Assembly: GCA_963575645.1 (NCBI GenBank)
Contig: OY754475.1
Location: 22,792,509-22,856,508, forward strand
Direction: 5' to 3'
Origin: Xanthostigma xanthostigma
Taxonomy: Eukaryota; Arthropoda; Insecta; Raphidioptera; Raphidiidae
DNA length: 64,000 bases
In this document: piece after piece, positions 45,363 to 57,315 of the stretch
Layout of the letters: each line of letters starts with the position of its first letter
Position numbering within the stretch: the first letter of the stretch is position 1
Notes under the pieces: model-generated
Database searches by the model: none
Told to the model about the DNA's origin: nothing
The model's input: the letters and a program-made list of their open reading frames with translations, nothing else
Translations under genes and position numbers: made by a program

Positions 45363-45951
45363 AATAATATATAAAGCTGAAGAGTTTGTTTGTTTTTTTG
45401 TTTGAACGCGCTAATCTCAGGAACTGCTGGTTCAAATTGAAATTTTTTTTTTGTTGGATAACCCATTTATCGAGGAAGGCTATATAAAATCAGGCTACGA
45501 CCATTAGGAGCGGAGCATTATTGAAAAATGTTGCAAAATGTATCTCAAAAATAAGCTTCTATTCAGGTGAAATGCACTAACTAAATATACTCATATTAGC
45601 GTTGCCAGAATACAACGCCGGCTAGCTCAATCGGTAGAGCACACGACTGTCAATATCAGGGTCGTGGGTTCGAGCCCTACGTTGGGCGAATATATTTTTA
45701 TTTTTCTTTTATTTTCTACATTGCTTTCTTCTAAGGCTTACATTTAAATTTATTTTAATTTTATTTAATTAATTAAAAAAAAAATATTAGTTTAAAAAAG
45801 TATAAATACTACTTTTTATCGACAAAAACTTTTGAACGGTAACTCCGATAATCATGAAATTTGGACACAACATTCATCTCGGTAAACTAACATGAATGTG
45901 TGTACTCATGTTCCTCCCTTTCCCATTCGTGAAACTGGACGGGACCGCTAG
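45363..45951 (+). mobile_element. Helitron-like element interrupted by a tRNA-bearing insertion
   Basis: Body as at 44130-44480 and end GGGACCG, CTAG|T. The body is split at about 45551-45828 by foreign sequence carrying a tRNA pseudogene. Confidence 0.65.
45616..45688 (+). pseudogene. tRNA pseudogene, tRNA-Lys body with GTC anticodon
   Basis: A box TAGCTCAATCGG (45623-45634) and B box GGTTCGAGCCC (45667-45677) are intact, and the T arm pairs. The backbone matches tRNA-Lys (GTAGAGCA, AGGGTCGTGG, GTTGGGCG), but the anticodon is GTC (45649-45651, Asp), the anticodon stem has only one of five pairs, and one C is missing in the acceptor arm. A TTTTT lies just downstream (about 45694). Probably a pseudogene or SINE head. 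Confidence 0.7.
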
Positions 45952-46513
45952 TTCATTAATAAAGCTACTCTCACAGTATGTGGATTTTGTAATTCGTTAC
46001 TATATATACAGACACCGGACAACCATACGATATTATATGTAAAATATATTATAAACAAACTCTTCAGATTTATATATTAGTATAGATAAACTTGTATTAA
46101 TGCACGGGTTAGTAGGTACAATGCGATAAAGAAATAATAAAAAGATGTAAATCGGTGAAGAAGGTAATTTCTCGGTGGCTAATTATGCATAATGTTGAAA
46201 TTGTACGAGCATTTCCCATATATTATAATATATCTTTCGCATGAAATGACAATTGTCAATGCTATTATGTCGACGACGGACGGAGGAACAATGTTCGGCG
46301 TCCTTTGTCAATGCCTCGAGCTGGCGGCCTTTGCTATTCTAGGCACGCGACTCTATGCCTTCAGTCGATATCTTTTGATAACTCACCGGCTTTAATTAAA
46401 GCCCGTCGAACCGCAGCGCCGTACAAATTATATCTTCTACGCACGGGCCCGGAAACGGAAGCGGATAATGCAGTATCACTGCATTGAAAACGCCCAAATC
46501 TCCAAAACTAACA
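45952..46513. other. No gene seen
   Basis: Includes a repeat of CTACTCTCACAGTATGTGGA that also occurs at 45.28 kb. No coding signal. Confidence 0.4.
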
Positions 46514-46963
46514 TCATATATATTAATACGCTAAGGCTTAAGATGTTTGCCTCCCTTTTTAGAAAAAATCTCATAATTTCTCCACATAAATTATATATCA
46601 TTTTACAGATAATTGCTTGCTCTACTGACATCGACAACTAAAAAATTTATTATTGACTTGGTTTTTGTAAATTAATTAAAATACAGCAACGCTGAACAAC
46701 GTCACAGCAATGCTGCATGATGCCATCTGACGGCTTAGCTCAACGCTTTTGCTACTTGCGCCTCTATATGACAATTTTAGTAAAATATTTCTTCGATCTG
46801 TCATCTGAGCTTCATATTGTAATACAACAGAAAGAAGAACGTTATAAGCAGTGTGCAAAATTAGAAACGAATTGAATTCCTGCAATCATATTTAAAAAAT
46901 AATTTTGCAAAGTGATAATTATTATACTTATTTAGTGCGAATAATTCGCACAGGTCACTCTAG
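46514..46963 (+). mobile_element. Helitron-type element, hairpin-CTAG family (copy 3)
   Basis: A|TCATATATATTAATACGC start; hairpin GTGCGAATAATTCGCAC, AGGTCACT, CTAG end. Shorter than copy 2, lacking its internal duplication. Confidence 0.8.
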
Positions 46964-47103
46964 CTAGACATATAGATCAACCTTTGACTGTTTTGTGTTC
47001 CAATCTCACTGCTCATGGATATTGTTTTTTTATGTGTGAAACATCTAATGGGAGTAAAACCGTGCAATCGCCACGACACGTTTATGGGACGACGTTACGT
47101 TTG

Positions 47104-47301
47104 TGTGCGTTGGATTAAAACACGGCTTTAGTTGAAGACGACGTCTAAATAACAGGGCGAAATTTAGTTACTAGCGTTTCGTTAGATGACAAAGCGTGAC
47201 GATTGCTTTGTGTACGCGTTGGATTATAACTTGGCTTTTGTTGAAGGCGACAACTAGATGACAGGGCAAAATTTAATTACAGGGCGATATTTAGTTACTA
47301 G
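47104..47301 (+). repeat. Two-unit tandem repeat, about 106 bp
   Basis: GTGCGTTGGATTAAAACACG and ACGCGTTGGATTATAACTTG head two related units, each with GTTGAAG and CAGGGC and ending TTTAGTTACTAG. Related to 2940-3130. Confidence 0.65.
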
Positions 47302-47944
47302 AAATCTGCTTAAATTTATGTTTCACATCTGACTTTTTTCAATAGAGAGGGAGACATTAGTGTCAAAAATGTTCAAAATTTTTCAAAAATATGGCATTTT
47401 TTCAAACTAAAATTTTCACGGATATAATATATTAAATTAACGGAATTCCTAGAAAAACGAATGCAGATGTTTTTGTCGTAATTTCTGAGTATATAGACGA
47501 GTACACTTGCTGTCGATCCGGCGCTTTTGCTGCGACACACGTGGTCGATCCGGCCATTATTAAAATCACGGTCCGTAATACGTTTTTAAATACCAGCACC
47601 TACAAGGTGACGCAGATTTTATTGGTGTGCTTTGACCGTGAATTTCTTTTGTTTCCTGAAACGCTCTTCCTCGAAACAGAGGCAGTTGACAGGGGTTTGA
47701 ACGATTAGGTTGGTGTTCCCGAAGGAATTAAGTATAAATACCAGGAAACGCGTGTAAAATGTTTGATATAAGTATATCGAAAGTTGGAGCAACAGAGCCA
47801 TAATTCTATTCAAATTTCTTATTTACTTTAAATGTCTCAGTCTACAAGCTCCTTCGAGACTTGAGGGCTGACGTAAAATTACAATGGGCGTATGCAGGGG
47901 CGTATCTAGGTTAGTCGAGCTTGTTGAAATCTAATGGGGCTCTA

Positions 47945-48195
47945 TTTTGTCAAAATTGTCGTCAAAATTCATCCAAAAAATTATCAAAATTCATACAGAA
48001 AATTGTCAAAGTACGCCTAAAAAGCTGTGTCAATTCACCCAAAAACTTATCAAAATAAGTCTAGCTAAAAAACATTTTTCAAAACACTCCTAAAAAGCTG
48101 TGAAAATTCACTAAAAAAATTGTCAAAATACACCTAAAAGACGTGAAAATTCACCAAAATAATTGTCAAAATACATAAAAAAAATGTCAACATCA
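47945..48195 (+). repeat. Irregular 22-25 bp repeat (AAAATTGTCAAAATTC)
   Basis: About ten variants of CACCTAAAAAGCTGTCAAAA and similar. The same phrase set occurs at 34560-34740. Confidence 0.6.
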
Positions 48196-48737
48196 TCCAC
48201 GATGGTGATTAATATATAAACATTAATATTAACTATTTTTTTAAGTGCGTTTTGTAAATGAAAAAAATATTAAAAATAATGATAATAATTGAATTTTTGT
48301 GGGTCGTTCGCACTTGGTGCTCCAGGGCTTAATCCCTATGTGGATCCGGCCGTGAGCGTACAAGAAATTTTGCAAATTGAAAATTGCACTTCTTATGTTT
48401 TTGTTGTGGTGTGCGAAATTCACACGAAAGCGCTGCCATCGTTGCATTAGCACCGAACCATTTTATTGTAACAATAAAGCGAAAGACGCGCAAGACAACA
48501 AAATACGTCCGGAAATAATTTAGCTGGCTCTATGGGTGCCCTTGATCTAATATTTTGTTTTCGTCAAGGTCACCTGACCTCAGAATGACAGCCCAATTAT
48601 TGTATCATCGGAAATTGTTTATTATTATTATTCGTGCACACTGTTTTACTGTTTTATGATTTACGTAAAAAAGCAATTTATTCGAAATAGAGATTATTTC
48701 TTTTGTCGCAAATCAAAATTGCGTATGTCAATTTTTT

Positions 48738-49152
48738 CATATATTTAATAATAATTAACCTATGTCCTATATGAATCATTGCCTATCTACTCAATGTGCG
48801 GTGAGTGTACGAAAACAAAGCGTATCGAGAATATATCTGCGTCTCTCTCTTCGATGTAATTCCCTGATTTCTCAGATGATATGATTGGTTGATGTACTTG
48901 CATTCAATCTGAATAAAGTATCCCTGTTTCAAAAACTTTGTCTTTTTCTATGACGTTAACATGGGCGTACCCAGCTCTTGGCCCAGGAGGGGGCAAATTA
49001 GAAATTTCTTAAGCCGGGTCCCCCGTGCTTGTTTTGCCCTCCTGGATACGCCAGTGTTTACGGCGTAAAAAAAGACACAGAAGTATATGTTTGCACCCTA
49101 ATAGTTCAATTGCTATTTTATTCTTATGCTCAGTATAAAATAAAAGTATATT
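48738..49152 (+). repeat. About 400 bp direct repeat, copy 1 of 3
   Basis: TGCCTATCTACTCAATGTGC, CTGAATAAAGTATCCCTG, GGGCGTACCCAGCTCTTGG and CCTCCTGGATACGCCAGT in order. Same orientation as copies at 53.6 and 57.3 kb. Confidence 0.9.
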
Positions 49153-49634
49153 ATGCATTTTTTTAATGTAAAACTACCTGATAGCTTTTGGAAATTTATT
49201 CGACATAAGCAATGTTGCACTGTCGCCACAGACTTAAGAAAATAAATTTTACCATAGTAATATTTAATTTTTTTATGTTTTTCGCACTGCAAAAAATATT
49301 TCTTATACTTACCACAAAGCTCTACATAAAGTTTAGCCCCGATAAATAGGTCACGTTTTACGAATTAAATTTTTTAAAAAGCTTCTTTTTTTATCAAATT
49401 TACGCTTTTGTTACAATTATGTCGAAACTTTGCTCAACATATTTCTTTTAAACAACATAAAAGCGTTACGCAAGCCCCGAGGGTAGAATATAATACACAG
49501 GTGTTCCAGAAGTAGCATAATTATTTTTATATTTAGTTTTTGTCTTAGAATTTGACAATTAAAAACATTTATTACGAGATTTGATTCAAACGCTGTATGT
49601 AGAGAGGTCATAAATACTATGAAAATATCCAATA

Positions 49635-49880
49635 CTAGCGGTCCGGTCCGGCTTTGCCCGAATTTGTGGATTTGCCGCCGTTTTCTCGTTCACTTACGTT
49701 GCAAAATTGGTCTTTACGAAAAGCACTTTTATTTTAACGCGATAATATATACTCTATATTCATCTTGAAGGTCAATTCTAAATATTGGCGAAAATTTTTT
49801 TAAATTGGATGAGTAGTTTCGGAGATTACCCTCTACATCCAAACTTACAAAACTTTGCCTCTTTATAATATTAGTATAGA
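49635..49880 (-). mobile_element. Helitron-like element, well-preserved copy
   Basis: On the minus strand A|TCTATACTAATATTATAA to GGGCAAAGCCGG, ACCGGACCG, CTAG|T. It serves as reference for the fragments at 12.0, 19.8, 35.6 and 42.6 kb. Confidence 0.75.
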
Positions 49881-50490
49881 TTTAAAAGTATATCGATTGT
49901 CACCAGAACAAATTGATCCGACAAATATTTTTCAAGAAATCCTAAAATATACTTTTTTTCTCGTTTTGTTCAAACAAAAAAATGGCTGGACCGATTTTGA
50001 TAAAATTGACGTTAATATACGTTTCAATTTTGAGACCTTAACAAGATGAATATAATTTTTTATTTACAAGATGTCATGTAAAACTTACTTTTTTTGAACG
50101 ACAAGAACAGCTGGACCGACTTTGAAAAAAAATCCGTCAGATCATATTTACGTTAATACGAGTCGACTGGCGCCATAAAGTTGGCGATATAATTTTTTTT
50201 AGCCTTGAAACAGTTCTATAGAAAGAAATGGCCCGCGTATGTTTGTACGTACGTACATACACACGTAAGTACGTCTTTACAAAAATGGCGTAAGAATGGT
50301 CAACTGAGCTTGGAACTGGGAAGTTAACAGCTATGACGACTACGCAATCCGGAAATTAACCCGGCGAAGGACTTTTCGATTAAAATTCCACATAGGATAC
50401 GTTTTCGGAGACACCCCCGTTAATTATATAATATAAAGTTTTCTAAAGTGTTAGCAATCGTGCGTACTTGCGTACCGATTGAGTTCAAAG
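49881..50490. other. No gene seen
   Basis: Contains GCTGGACCGATTTTGA-type phrases of repeat origin and a GTACGTACGTACATAC run near 50246. Confidence 0.4.
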
Positions 50491-50494
50491 GTCG

Positions 50495-50850
50495 GTGAAC
50501 TTGTTATTAGGGGACTCGTGCGGAGTTCTGCACGGAGTTCTACGTGGCAAGGACGCACCAAAGGGCACACGCTATCATTACTGTTACAGGACTCGGCGGG
50601 AGAGACTCGAATTACCGCCGTCTGATTTCAATTTATATAGCGGTGCCTCCCTAATGTCCCGTTCGGACTTGAAAACAGACGACTTTGTGGCTGTGCCGTT
50701 GTATATATACAAAAGACATTTGTAAGTTTTGTCCAGAAAATTATTTACAGTAAATTACCTGAAAGATTGAAAAACTACCTTCTCAATTTTTCAGATTTAG
50801 TAGAACGGGCCTTTTATAGTCTCAATGAATTTTTATGTTGCTGATAGCTT
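50495..50850 (+). pseudogene. LINE ORF2 C-terminal relic
   Basis: One frame has YRTRRERLELPPSDF. After a frameshift near 50725 another has KTFVSFVQKIIYSKLPERLK and VERAFYSLNEFLCC then TGA at 50846-50848. This follows the LINE C-terminal pattern seen at 39205-39549 (TRR...LP, YxKLP, FYSLNEF). No catalytic part. Confidence 0.55.
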
Positions 50851-50929
50851 TATAATTTTATCTCGTATTTCGTTCAGCCCCGGATCTGGGGGGGGGGACC
50901 GGGACACTTATAAGAGAAAGGCGTTTTTC

Positions 50930-51180
50930 ACTCATGGACCTCTATAACTGAGACTACTACTTGCCTATACCTCTGTAAGCGATAGTCGAACGTATTAATA
51001 GTTCCACGAAGTTAAGAATGAGTCATAAATAACTAACTAACATTGTTTTTATCGACCTCTATAGGTGAGAAAGGCCACTCCTGTACCTCTATAAGCTAGA
51101 AACTCGGGTTAGTGAAAAACCTCCATAAGCGAAAAAGAGATCGCGGTATCTTGAACTCTTGCTTACGCAGGTTCGACTGT
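50930..51180 (-). mobile_element. pogo-like MITE relic
   Basis: The right end ACGCAGGTTCGACTGTA is the complement of a pogo-type start TACAGTCGAACCTGCGT. The interior has CCTCTATAACTG and CCTCTATAAGC repeats of such ends. The left limit is uncertain. Confidence 0.5.
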
Positions 51181-51606
51181 ATTCGCACTTGATTATTTCG
51201 CTGCCAACCCAACGAAATCAAACCGGAAAGGTAGAGCTATTATATAAACTTGAAGAAAATGAATATTAATCTGTTATAGATTCCTTTAAAAATTGCTTTT
51301 TCCCCGCGTATATTTCATCGATAATGTAAAATACAGTTTCGGTAGGTACTGCCGCGTGCCTTACGGAAAGTTTCAATAGGGAAGATAAAGAAAGGGCGAC
51401 AAAAATGAAATGAAAATAATATAATGGAATGTGCCACAAATTTAATGTTGACACTTCTGGGGCTTTGAATACACTTCCTGTAAAACGATAACCCAGATGT
51501 GGTCTATACGCGGTTCCTCAAAACATTGGGAATAACACAAATGCAGCATAGCTTTAAAGTTTGCTGATACGTTATGAAACACCTATAGTTGACAATACAA
51601 CGGGAT

Positions 51607-51808
51607 CAGTGGCGTAACAATAAGGTGGCAGGACGGGCAAAATGCCACGGGCCCCAGGCCGGAGGAGGCCCCCGGCCCGAGAAGTCTGCAAGCACAGGAG
51701 GAGGAGTTTTGTATTCAATTAATTTAAGTTAAACAAAAAAAACGTATAGCGTTGGTTGAATTTCTTTACATTGAGCCACGGGCCTCTAACGTTATAGTTA
51801 CGCCACTG
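51607..51808 (+). mobile_element. hAT-like MITE, CAGTGGCGTAAC ends
   Basis: CAGTGGCGTAAC and GTTACGCCACTG are exact inverted ends. Flanks AACGGGAT and AATGCGAT agree at 6 of 8. 202 bp, non-coding, very GC-rich left third. Confidence 0.75.
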
Positions 51809-53620
51809 AATGCGATACTATCGCAGCGGATGAATTATCATTTATTCTACAGTGACACGTCTAAACAATCGGCTTTCTCGTAATAAAGCATTTTGGGAGC
51901 TGCTCTGTCACCGCAATTTCCCAATCTCTTATATCACCCGATCCAGTATCCTCGTTTTTTCTACTAACTCAGTTGATGAGTGATTGATAGTCTTCTAAAA
52001 AAATTTTTAATTGTCCATAAATTGCGTGCTTTTTGCGATCCAAAGTTTTGCATTCGCACAGCTATGCTGTTTCCTTCTTATTGCAATGTCTGCACCTTAA
52101 GGAGGTTGATCCGTTACAGTCCCAATCAAAAATAAGTCGAATTCTAAATGAGAACTTTTCCATAATAAATTTTTACAAAAGGTTATAAGTAGATGATACC
52201 AATAAATTATTGTCATAAATGCATAAATAAATATTTTTTTGTAATATTAATTAATTATTTCAGTATTTTATCTTTTGAATTTTAGGTTTAATAATTTTTT
52301 TTATTGATTAAAAGTCTCCTAATTAAATTGGAAAAAATATTAAAATATGCGTAAGACATCGATGCTTTACATAGTTAGTTTTCGAAACTACTGGCATTAT
52401 TTGGTTATTTGCAAAAAAATAAAATGAACAGTTTGCATGCTAGGTTGACATATTTTCCATAAGACTATACATGTAAAAGTTTTTTTTTAATTTTTAACTT
52501 TATAAATCTCCTAATGATTTTGAATTTTTTACAGAAAATTTTGTCATAAAAAAATCTATTAAAAAAACTTTATTTCAGATTTTTTCCATTATCTTCGTAA
52601 AACGGCTCAACCTCCTTAAGCCCCCATTAAACAGTCCAATTTTTTTTAAAGTGCCCTTTCAGGGCGCAGTATCTTGTTAGAAGGCCTACCACGAGACGAA
52701 GATAGTTCCCACTAAATTATAGTAGTTCTTTAATCATCTTTCGTGATGGTCTTTTAATAAAAGCCTTGTCATGTTACTGACTGAAGCTCTGACTCCAGTA
52801 TATTATGTTGATTTTTGATCCATTCTTTTGACTCTGTCCTCCTCATCTCAATCACGACAATCTGATGGTTTCAAACTTAGCCTGATTTCATCAGAAAGCG
52901 AAGCGTACCTCAAGTCCAATCATTCCTTCAGCGTTCAAGGATTTAACATGAAAACATGAGCGCTGCCCTAAATTTATATATTAAGCAATTATTTTTCTTA
53001 GAAAAGTTTAAAAGAAAATCGTAGCCCCTTGAAAATGAACTCCCCATAGCTGAATTGTATTAAGCGTAGGCCGGAGGTCGGACACGTGCTATAGAGGTAT
53101 AAGTGTTTTGTTAGTTCCTAGGGGGATTGCCCAGGAACATGTATGTTTTAACGACCAATTGGCGTCCTCCGTTGTATAGGCCGTTTAACATAATGACTAT
53201 CGTTAGTCGTTACGGTTACCGACGTCGATATATTCATTTGTTTCAATGTGACTGAACCAGGAACACGCTTCGGGTTCTGCTCGGCACTAGACAGCCTTGA
53301 ACACTAAAACATTTATTGCAGAAAACATTGTTAAAAAAAAAATATAAATGATATAAAAATAACTTTAGATTGTGATCATATAATTACAGTTTTTATACAT
53401 GCAGGAACAGTCTAGTGTAGAACATTAGGCTGCACTCACGCACAAAAACAAATTATTGATACAGTAAAAGATCGGATTTCAAGCCTAAAGTAGGAGAAAT
53501 GTTGTTTCGAAGTTGAAATTGTACAAAAAAAAAATGAAAACAGTTTACATAAAAATATGATTTCGATTGGTTGATTTAAAATTTTACAATTATTTTCGTG
53601 TTAGAAATATGTATGTTCAC
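51809..53620. other. No gene seen
   Basis: AT-rich throughout; no recognised element or coding frame. Confidence 0.45.
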
Positions 53621-54022
53621 CATATATCTATTAATTAACTATATGAATAATTGCCTATCTACTCAATGTGCGGTGAGTGAACACAAAAAAGCGTATCGAA
53701 AATATATCTGCCTCTCTTTATTCTTCGATGTGATTCCCTGATTTTTCCGATGATAGGATTGGTTGATGCACTTGCATTCATTCTGAATAAAGTATCTCTG
53801 TTTCAAAAACTTTGTCTTTTTCTATGACGTTAACATGGGCGTACCCAGCTTTTGGCCCAGGAGGGAGCAAATTAGAAATTTCTTAAGCCGGGCCCCCGTT
53901 CTTGTTTTGCCCTCCTGGATACGCCAGTGCTTACGGCGTAAAAAAGACAGAAGTATATGTTTGCACCCTAATGGTTCGATTGCGATTTTATTTCTATGCT
54001 CCGTATAGAATCATAGTATATG
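53621..54022 (+). repeat. About 400 bp direct repeat, copy 2 of 3
   Basis: Same order of phrases as copy 1, ending shortly before the 3' flank of the transporter gene. Confidence 0.9.
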
Positions 54023-54214
54023 GTGTTCACAATCTAAGATTATTGTCAAATCAGATTTTCTGACAATGCTTTCTAGCGTTAACATAAAAATTTTAAATGG
54101 CGTCAGCTTGCTTTGATGCTTCTCAACTAATCAAAGATTTATTTGTTTAACCAATAACATTCGTATATAAACATATAAGTCAACAATAAAATAATTTACG
54201 GTATAAATAAAATC

Positions 54215-54220
54215 TTTATT
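54215..54220 (-). terminator. Poly(A) signal AATAAA of the transporter gene
   Basis: Minus-strand TTAATAAAG begins 38 bases after the stop codon. Confidence 0.6.
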
Positions 54221-54257
54221 AATTATAGACGCTCGACAATAAAATCGCGAGCTTATA

Positions 54258-55643
54258 TTATAAGTTCTGTGAAGATTCTTGAGAATAAGTAGAAAGTGCG
54301 ATCTCATTGTCTTTAACAATATATTTGACTATAAACAAGAATAAAACTCCGGCAAACACTTGCACGACACACACGCTGTACAGGGCGTATTGGAGCGACA
54401 AAAAATCCGTGTCCGGTTTTGGGGGCATGGAGTATTTTCTGATAGCGTTCCTTAAAGCACTCAACACATGCGGACTGAGTACGAACCCCAAAACCTGCGA
54501 AAATAAGTATTGAATCGCGGCAGCCGTCACTCGTCTCGTAGGGATGATGACGTACAAGGTCATGTCGGAGACGACCAACCAGGTCGTGTGTAGGGCCACG
54601 CCCACAATAAACATTAACGAGTAGCACCACCACAAGGACATCGAGTCGGCGACGGCAAACGACAAGTACAGGATCGGCGTCGCCAACAGCAAACCAGTGC
54701 CGCATATCAGAGGAGCGACAGACGAGCAAATGTGTCGGAGCGTGGCCGCCAATATCAGTCCGACCGGTACGCCGACAAGTCCGGAAACGACGACGACCGA
54801 ATCGAATTGTTCCGAAACAGTTTTCGGTGATGTTTCGTCAGCTTCGCGATTGTACAAGTAAACAGGGTACCAACTCATGATTGCGGCTGCCACGAACGCA
54901 GCGCATGAAAACCCGGCCGTGGCCAGTAAGAAACTGACATTTTTGAAGAGCGACTTGAGATCGACCGTCCAGCTCGTGGCGTGGGGCGAACCGTTCGGAA
55001 ATTCGGCTTCGCCTCGGGCGGGATCGTGCATCGCGAACAACACGAGCACGGCCGACAGAACGCCGAACAAAGACGTCACGCGTAGACCCCACTGCCAAAC
55101 TCCGAACGCTTTCAGCATTTCGGCGCCCAACAACAGTCCCAGACCACTTCCGACCGGTGACATGAAAAAAAAGAGCGCCAACATGTCGCAGCGGAGTTCG
55201 TTAATGAACATATCGCATATTATTGCCGGACACACGATCGAATAACTGGTTTCTCCGACTCCGGCTAGAGCCCGGAAAAATTTGAAGGAATAGAAATTCG
55301 TCATGAATGAACTTGCCATCGCCGCGACGCTCCAAAATAATGTGCCGGCGGCCATTGTGAATTTTCGATTGTAACGATCGCCCAGGTAGCCCAACGATAG
55401 AGACGCTGCGGTGTAGAGTATCGTGTATACAATAGACATTAGCCCGCTGTGGTCGGCGTGATTGTTGTAATAGATCGCGATGTCGTCAAACGCGACGATT
55501 AGACTGTATCTGTCCATGAAATAAACCAGATTCACGAAACACAAAATCGACAACGTGATCCAGAATTTGATTTTGACTGCCACTAAGCCAGCTATTGTTC
55601 TTGATCCAAGTCTAACTTGGAATCTTGACCCAGATTCAATCAT
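54258..55643 (-). CDS. Spinster-family MFS transporter, intronless
   Basis: 461-residue major facilitator with 12 likely membrane helices, of the Spinster (Spns) lipid-transporter type. Residues here count from this ATG. Helix 1 carries NLVYFMDRYSLIVA (about 39-52, family pattern N-Y-x-D-R-Y). MFS motif A is LGYLGDRYNRK (84-94). Then come AGVGETSYS (127-135), the Spns hallmark SPVGSGLGLLLG (162-173), WQWGLRV (183-189) and IPTRRVTAAAIQ (367-378). Family proteins export sphingolipid or lysolipid from lysosomes or cells; the substrate here is unknown. The frame is intact without introns, whereas insect spinster genes are split, so I infer an old retrocopy kept by selection. The frame is open a further 9 codons upstream to a TAA but with no earlier ATG. 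It is less AT-rich than its flanks. Confidence 0.9.
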   Translation of the reverse strand: MIESGSRFQVRLGSRTIAGLVAVKIKFWITLSILCFVNLVYFMDRYSLIVAFDDIAIYYNNHADHSGLMSIVYTILYTAASLSLGYLGDRYNRKFTMAAGTLFWSVAAMASSFMTNFYSFKFFRALAGVGETSYSIVCPAIICDMFINELRCDMLALFFFMSPVGSGLGLLLGAEMLKAFGVWQWGLRVTSLFGVLSAVLVLFAMHDPARGEAEFPNGSPHATSWTVDLKSLFKNVSFLLATAGFSCAAFVAAAIMSWYPVYLYNREADETSPKTVSEQFDSVVVVSGLVGVPVGLILAATLRHICSSVAPLICGTGLLLATPILYLSFAVADSMSLWWCYSLMFIVGVALHTTWLVVSDMTLYVIIPTRRVTAAAIQYLFSQVLGFVLSPHVLSALRNAIRKYSMPPKPDTDFLSLQYALYSVCVVQVFAGVLFLFIVKYIVKDNEIALSTYSQESSQNL

Positions 55644-55648
55644 TCCAT
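55640..55648 (-). promoter_or_regulatory. Minimal upstream ORF overlapping the transporter start
   Basis: ATGGAATGA: an out-of-frame ATG (55648-55646) codes Met-Glu and stops at TGA, which overlaps the transporter ATG (55643-55641). Initiation would depend on leaky scanning or on reinitiation backwards by one base. Confidence 0.6.
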
Positions 55649-57315
55649 AATCGTCAGTTTGGTTTAACAAATAATTTTAATATAAAAACAACAATTATTT
55701 ATAATTTTGTAATCATTTTGTTCCGATTGTTATCTCTATACTGTCAAAATAGTTTTACAAACTGTATGATTCGTTTGTTGGCAACGAGCGATACTATATT
55801 TAAATTACGGCTTGAAATTGGAACTAGATCGATATCGTTTCGTAGTGTTCTTTTCCGATTGACAGACATAAATTCGACTACTTTGTGCAACAAAGACATC
55901 AACTGTTGACACAAAAATGTTAATTATTGTCGTTGCCGTGGATATCGCTACTTTTTTACATTCTGTCATTGAACTTGTTCGGATTCAGAATAATCTAACT
56001 CGAAGAATATTCATCTGGCTGATTTTGGTGTTTTTGGTTTTTGAAAGTAGTGGTTCCTCAAATGCATTACATGTTGCACTTTACGTGGAACGATTTTCTG
56101 TAATTGCATTAATATTATTTCCATAGCTACCATATCCACAAAACTCATGTATTGTGATATTATTCATTTGAAAACCGTTGGTAGGCAACTCGACTGACAA
56201 TTCTGTTAGTTGGTTGTTTATCTACATTCAAGATTTTGTTGAAACATTTTGGTTATTTCGCAAATGCGTTAAAGCAACAATAGCGGGCTAATAAGGAGGA
56301 GGAGTGGGGACTACTTTAGCTTCTAGTAGTGCTCCGTGAGCTCTCCCGAATCGGCATCCTGGCTAAACGCGTTTCTGCGCTGCATTGCCTTAAAACCACA
56401 GAACAGTACATTTTACTGTTCTGTGCTTAAAACTCTACACAAAGCTAATAGACGATCGCGCGCGTCGGTCTACACTCGTGCGATGACGTCACAGAGAAAA
56501 CAAATCCTGCGCGACGAACTCGTAAAGACACGCTCTATCCGTCGCGGGTTCTACCGCCGTTAACGCATTATTAGTCCCACAGTTATTAGCGCTTCAAATA
56601 TTTTTTCACGTCAAAAGGTTGCCTTGGTGCAAAGCACAAAATTAAATAAAAATGAGTCCTCGGTGTCTTTGGTGAGCGGTGACCGGACTATAAGTAACAC
56701 TCGATAATAACATTTTTATAATAATAATTGTTAAATTTTTATGAAACCATTTTCATATGCGTAAAACATTTTTCATGTGGGAGATCGAAAAGATACCATA
56801 CAAGTGTTTTTTTATTATTTATAAACAACGCAATTCTTTTCAATAAAATTTTTGCCAAAAAGGCTTTCTACGTCGTTAAATATCTGTCTTTTTTAACGTA
56901 TGTGATGTCAATTTTTTTTAGAAAAAGATCAAAAAAATTAACAGAAAAACGCATGGGAAAAGGAAGAGGTTTTCAATATTTGGAAAAATATATTAAATAT
57001 CTCAGATATGTTTAACAACGTATCTATAATCTCGATTAGTTTAGAATTTATAACGCCAACGGTTTAAACTGTATACAAATTTAAACAGTTTAAAACGGCT
57101 ACATATAGTATGTTTCGAGTTGAACGAAAAGCCACTTAAACTTTTTTTTTTTTTATACTTACCTTACCTTAGTGCTAATAACTCTACGTTGATGCACTAG
57201 TTTTTTTTATTCTCTTGTTTTTTCTTCTTTCTTTTTTGTTTATATATTGTATTTTCTTCCTTTTGTATTTTCTATACTAAATAAAAAAAAAACTTTTTTT
57301 TGTATCTAATAGCAT
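55649..57315. other. Upstream region of the transporter; no other gene
   Basis: 56330-56580 is CpG-denser and holds a TGACGTCA site and the perfect hairpin CACAGAACAGTA/TACTGTTCTGTG (56397-56425). It lies about 700-900 bp upstream of the transporter and could be its distal promoter, unproven. The rest is AT-rich. Confidence 0.35.

Noticed and set aside
54877..55245. 122-codon plus frame opposite the transporter
   Set aside because: Antisense to a well-supported MFS coding region; composition is the reverse complement of its codon bias.
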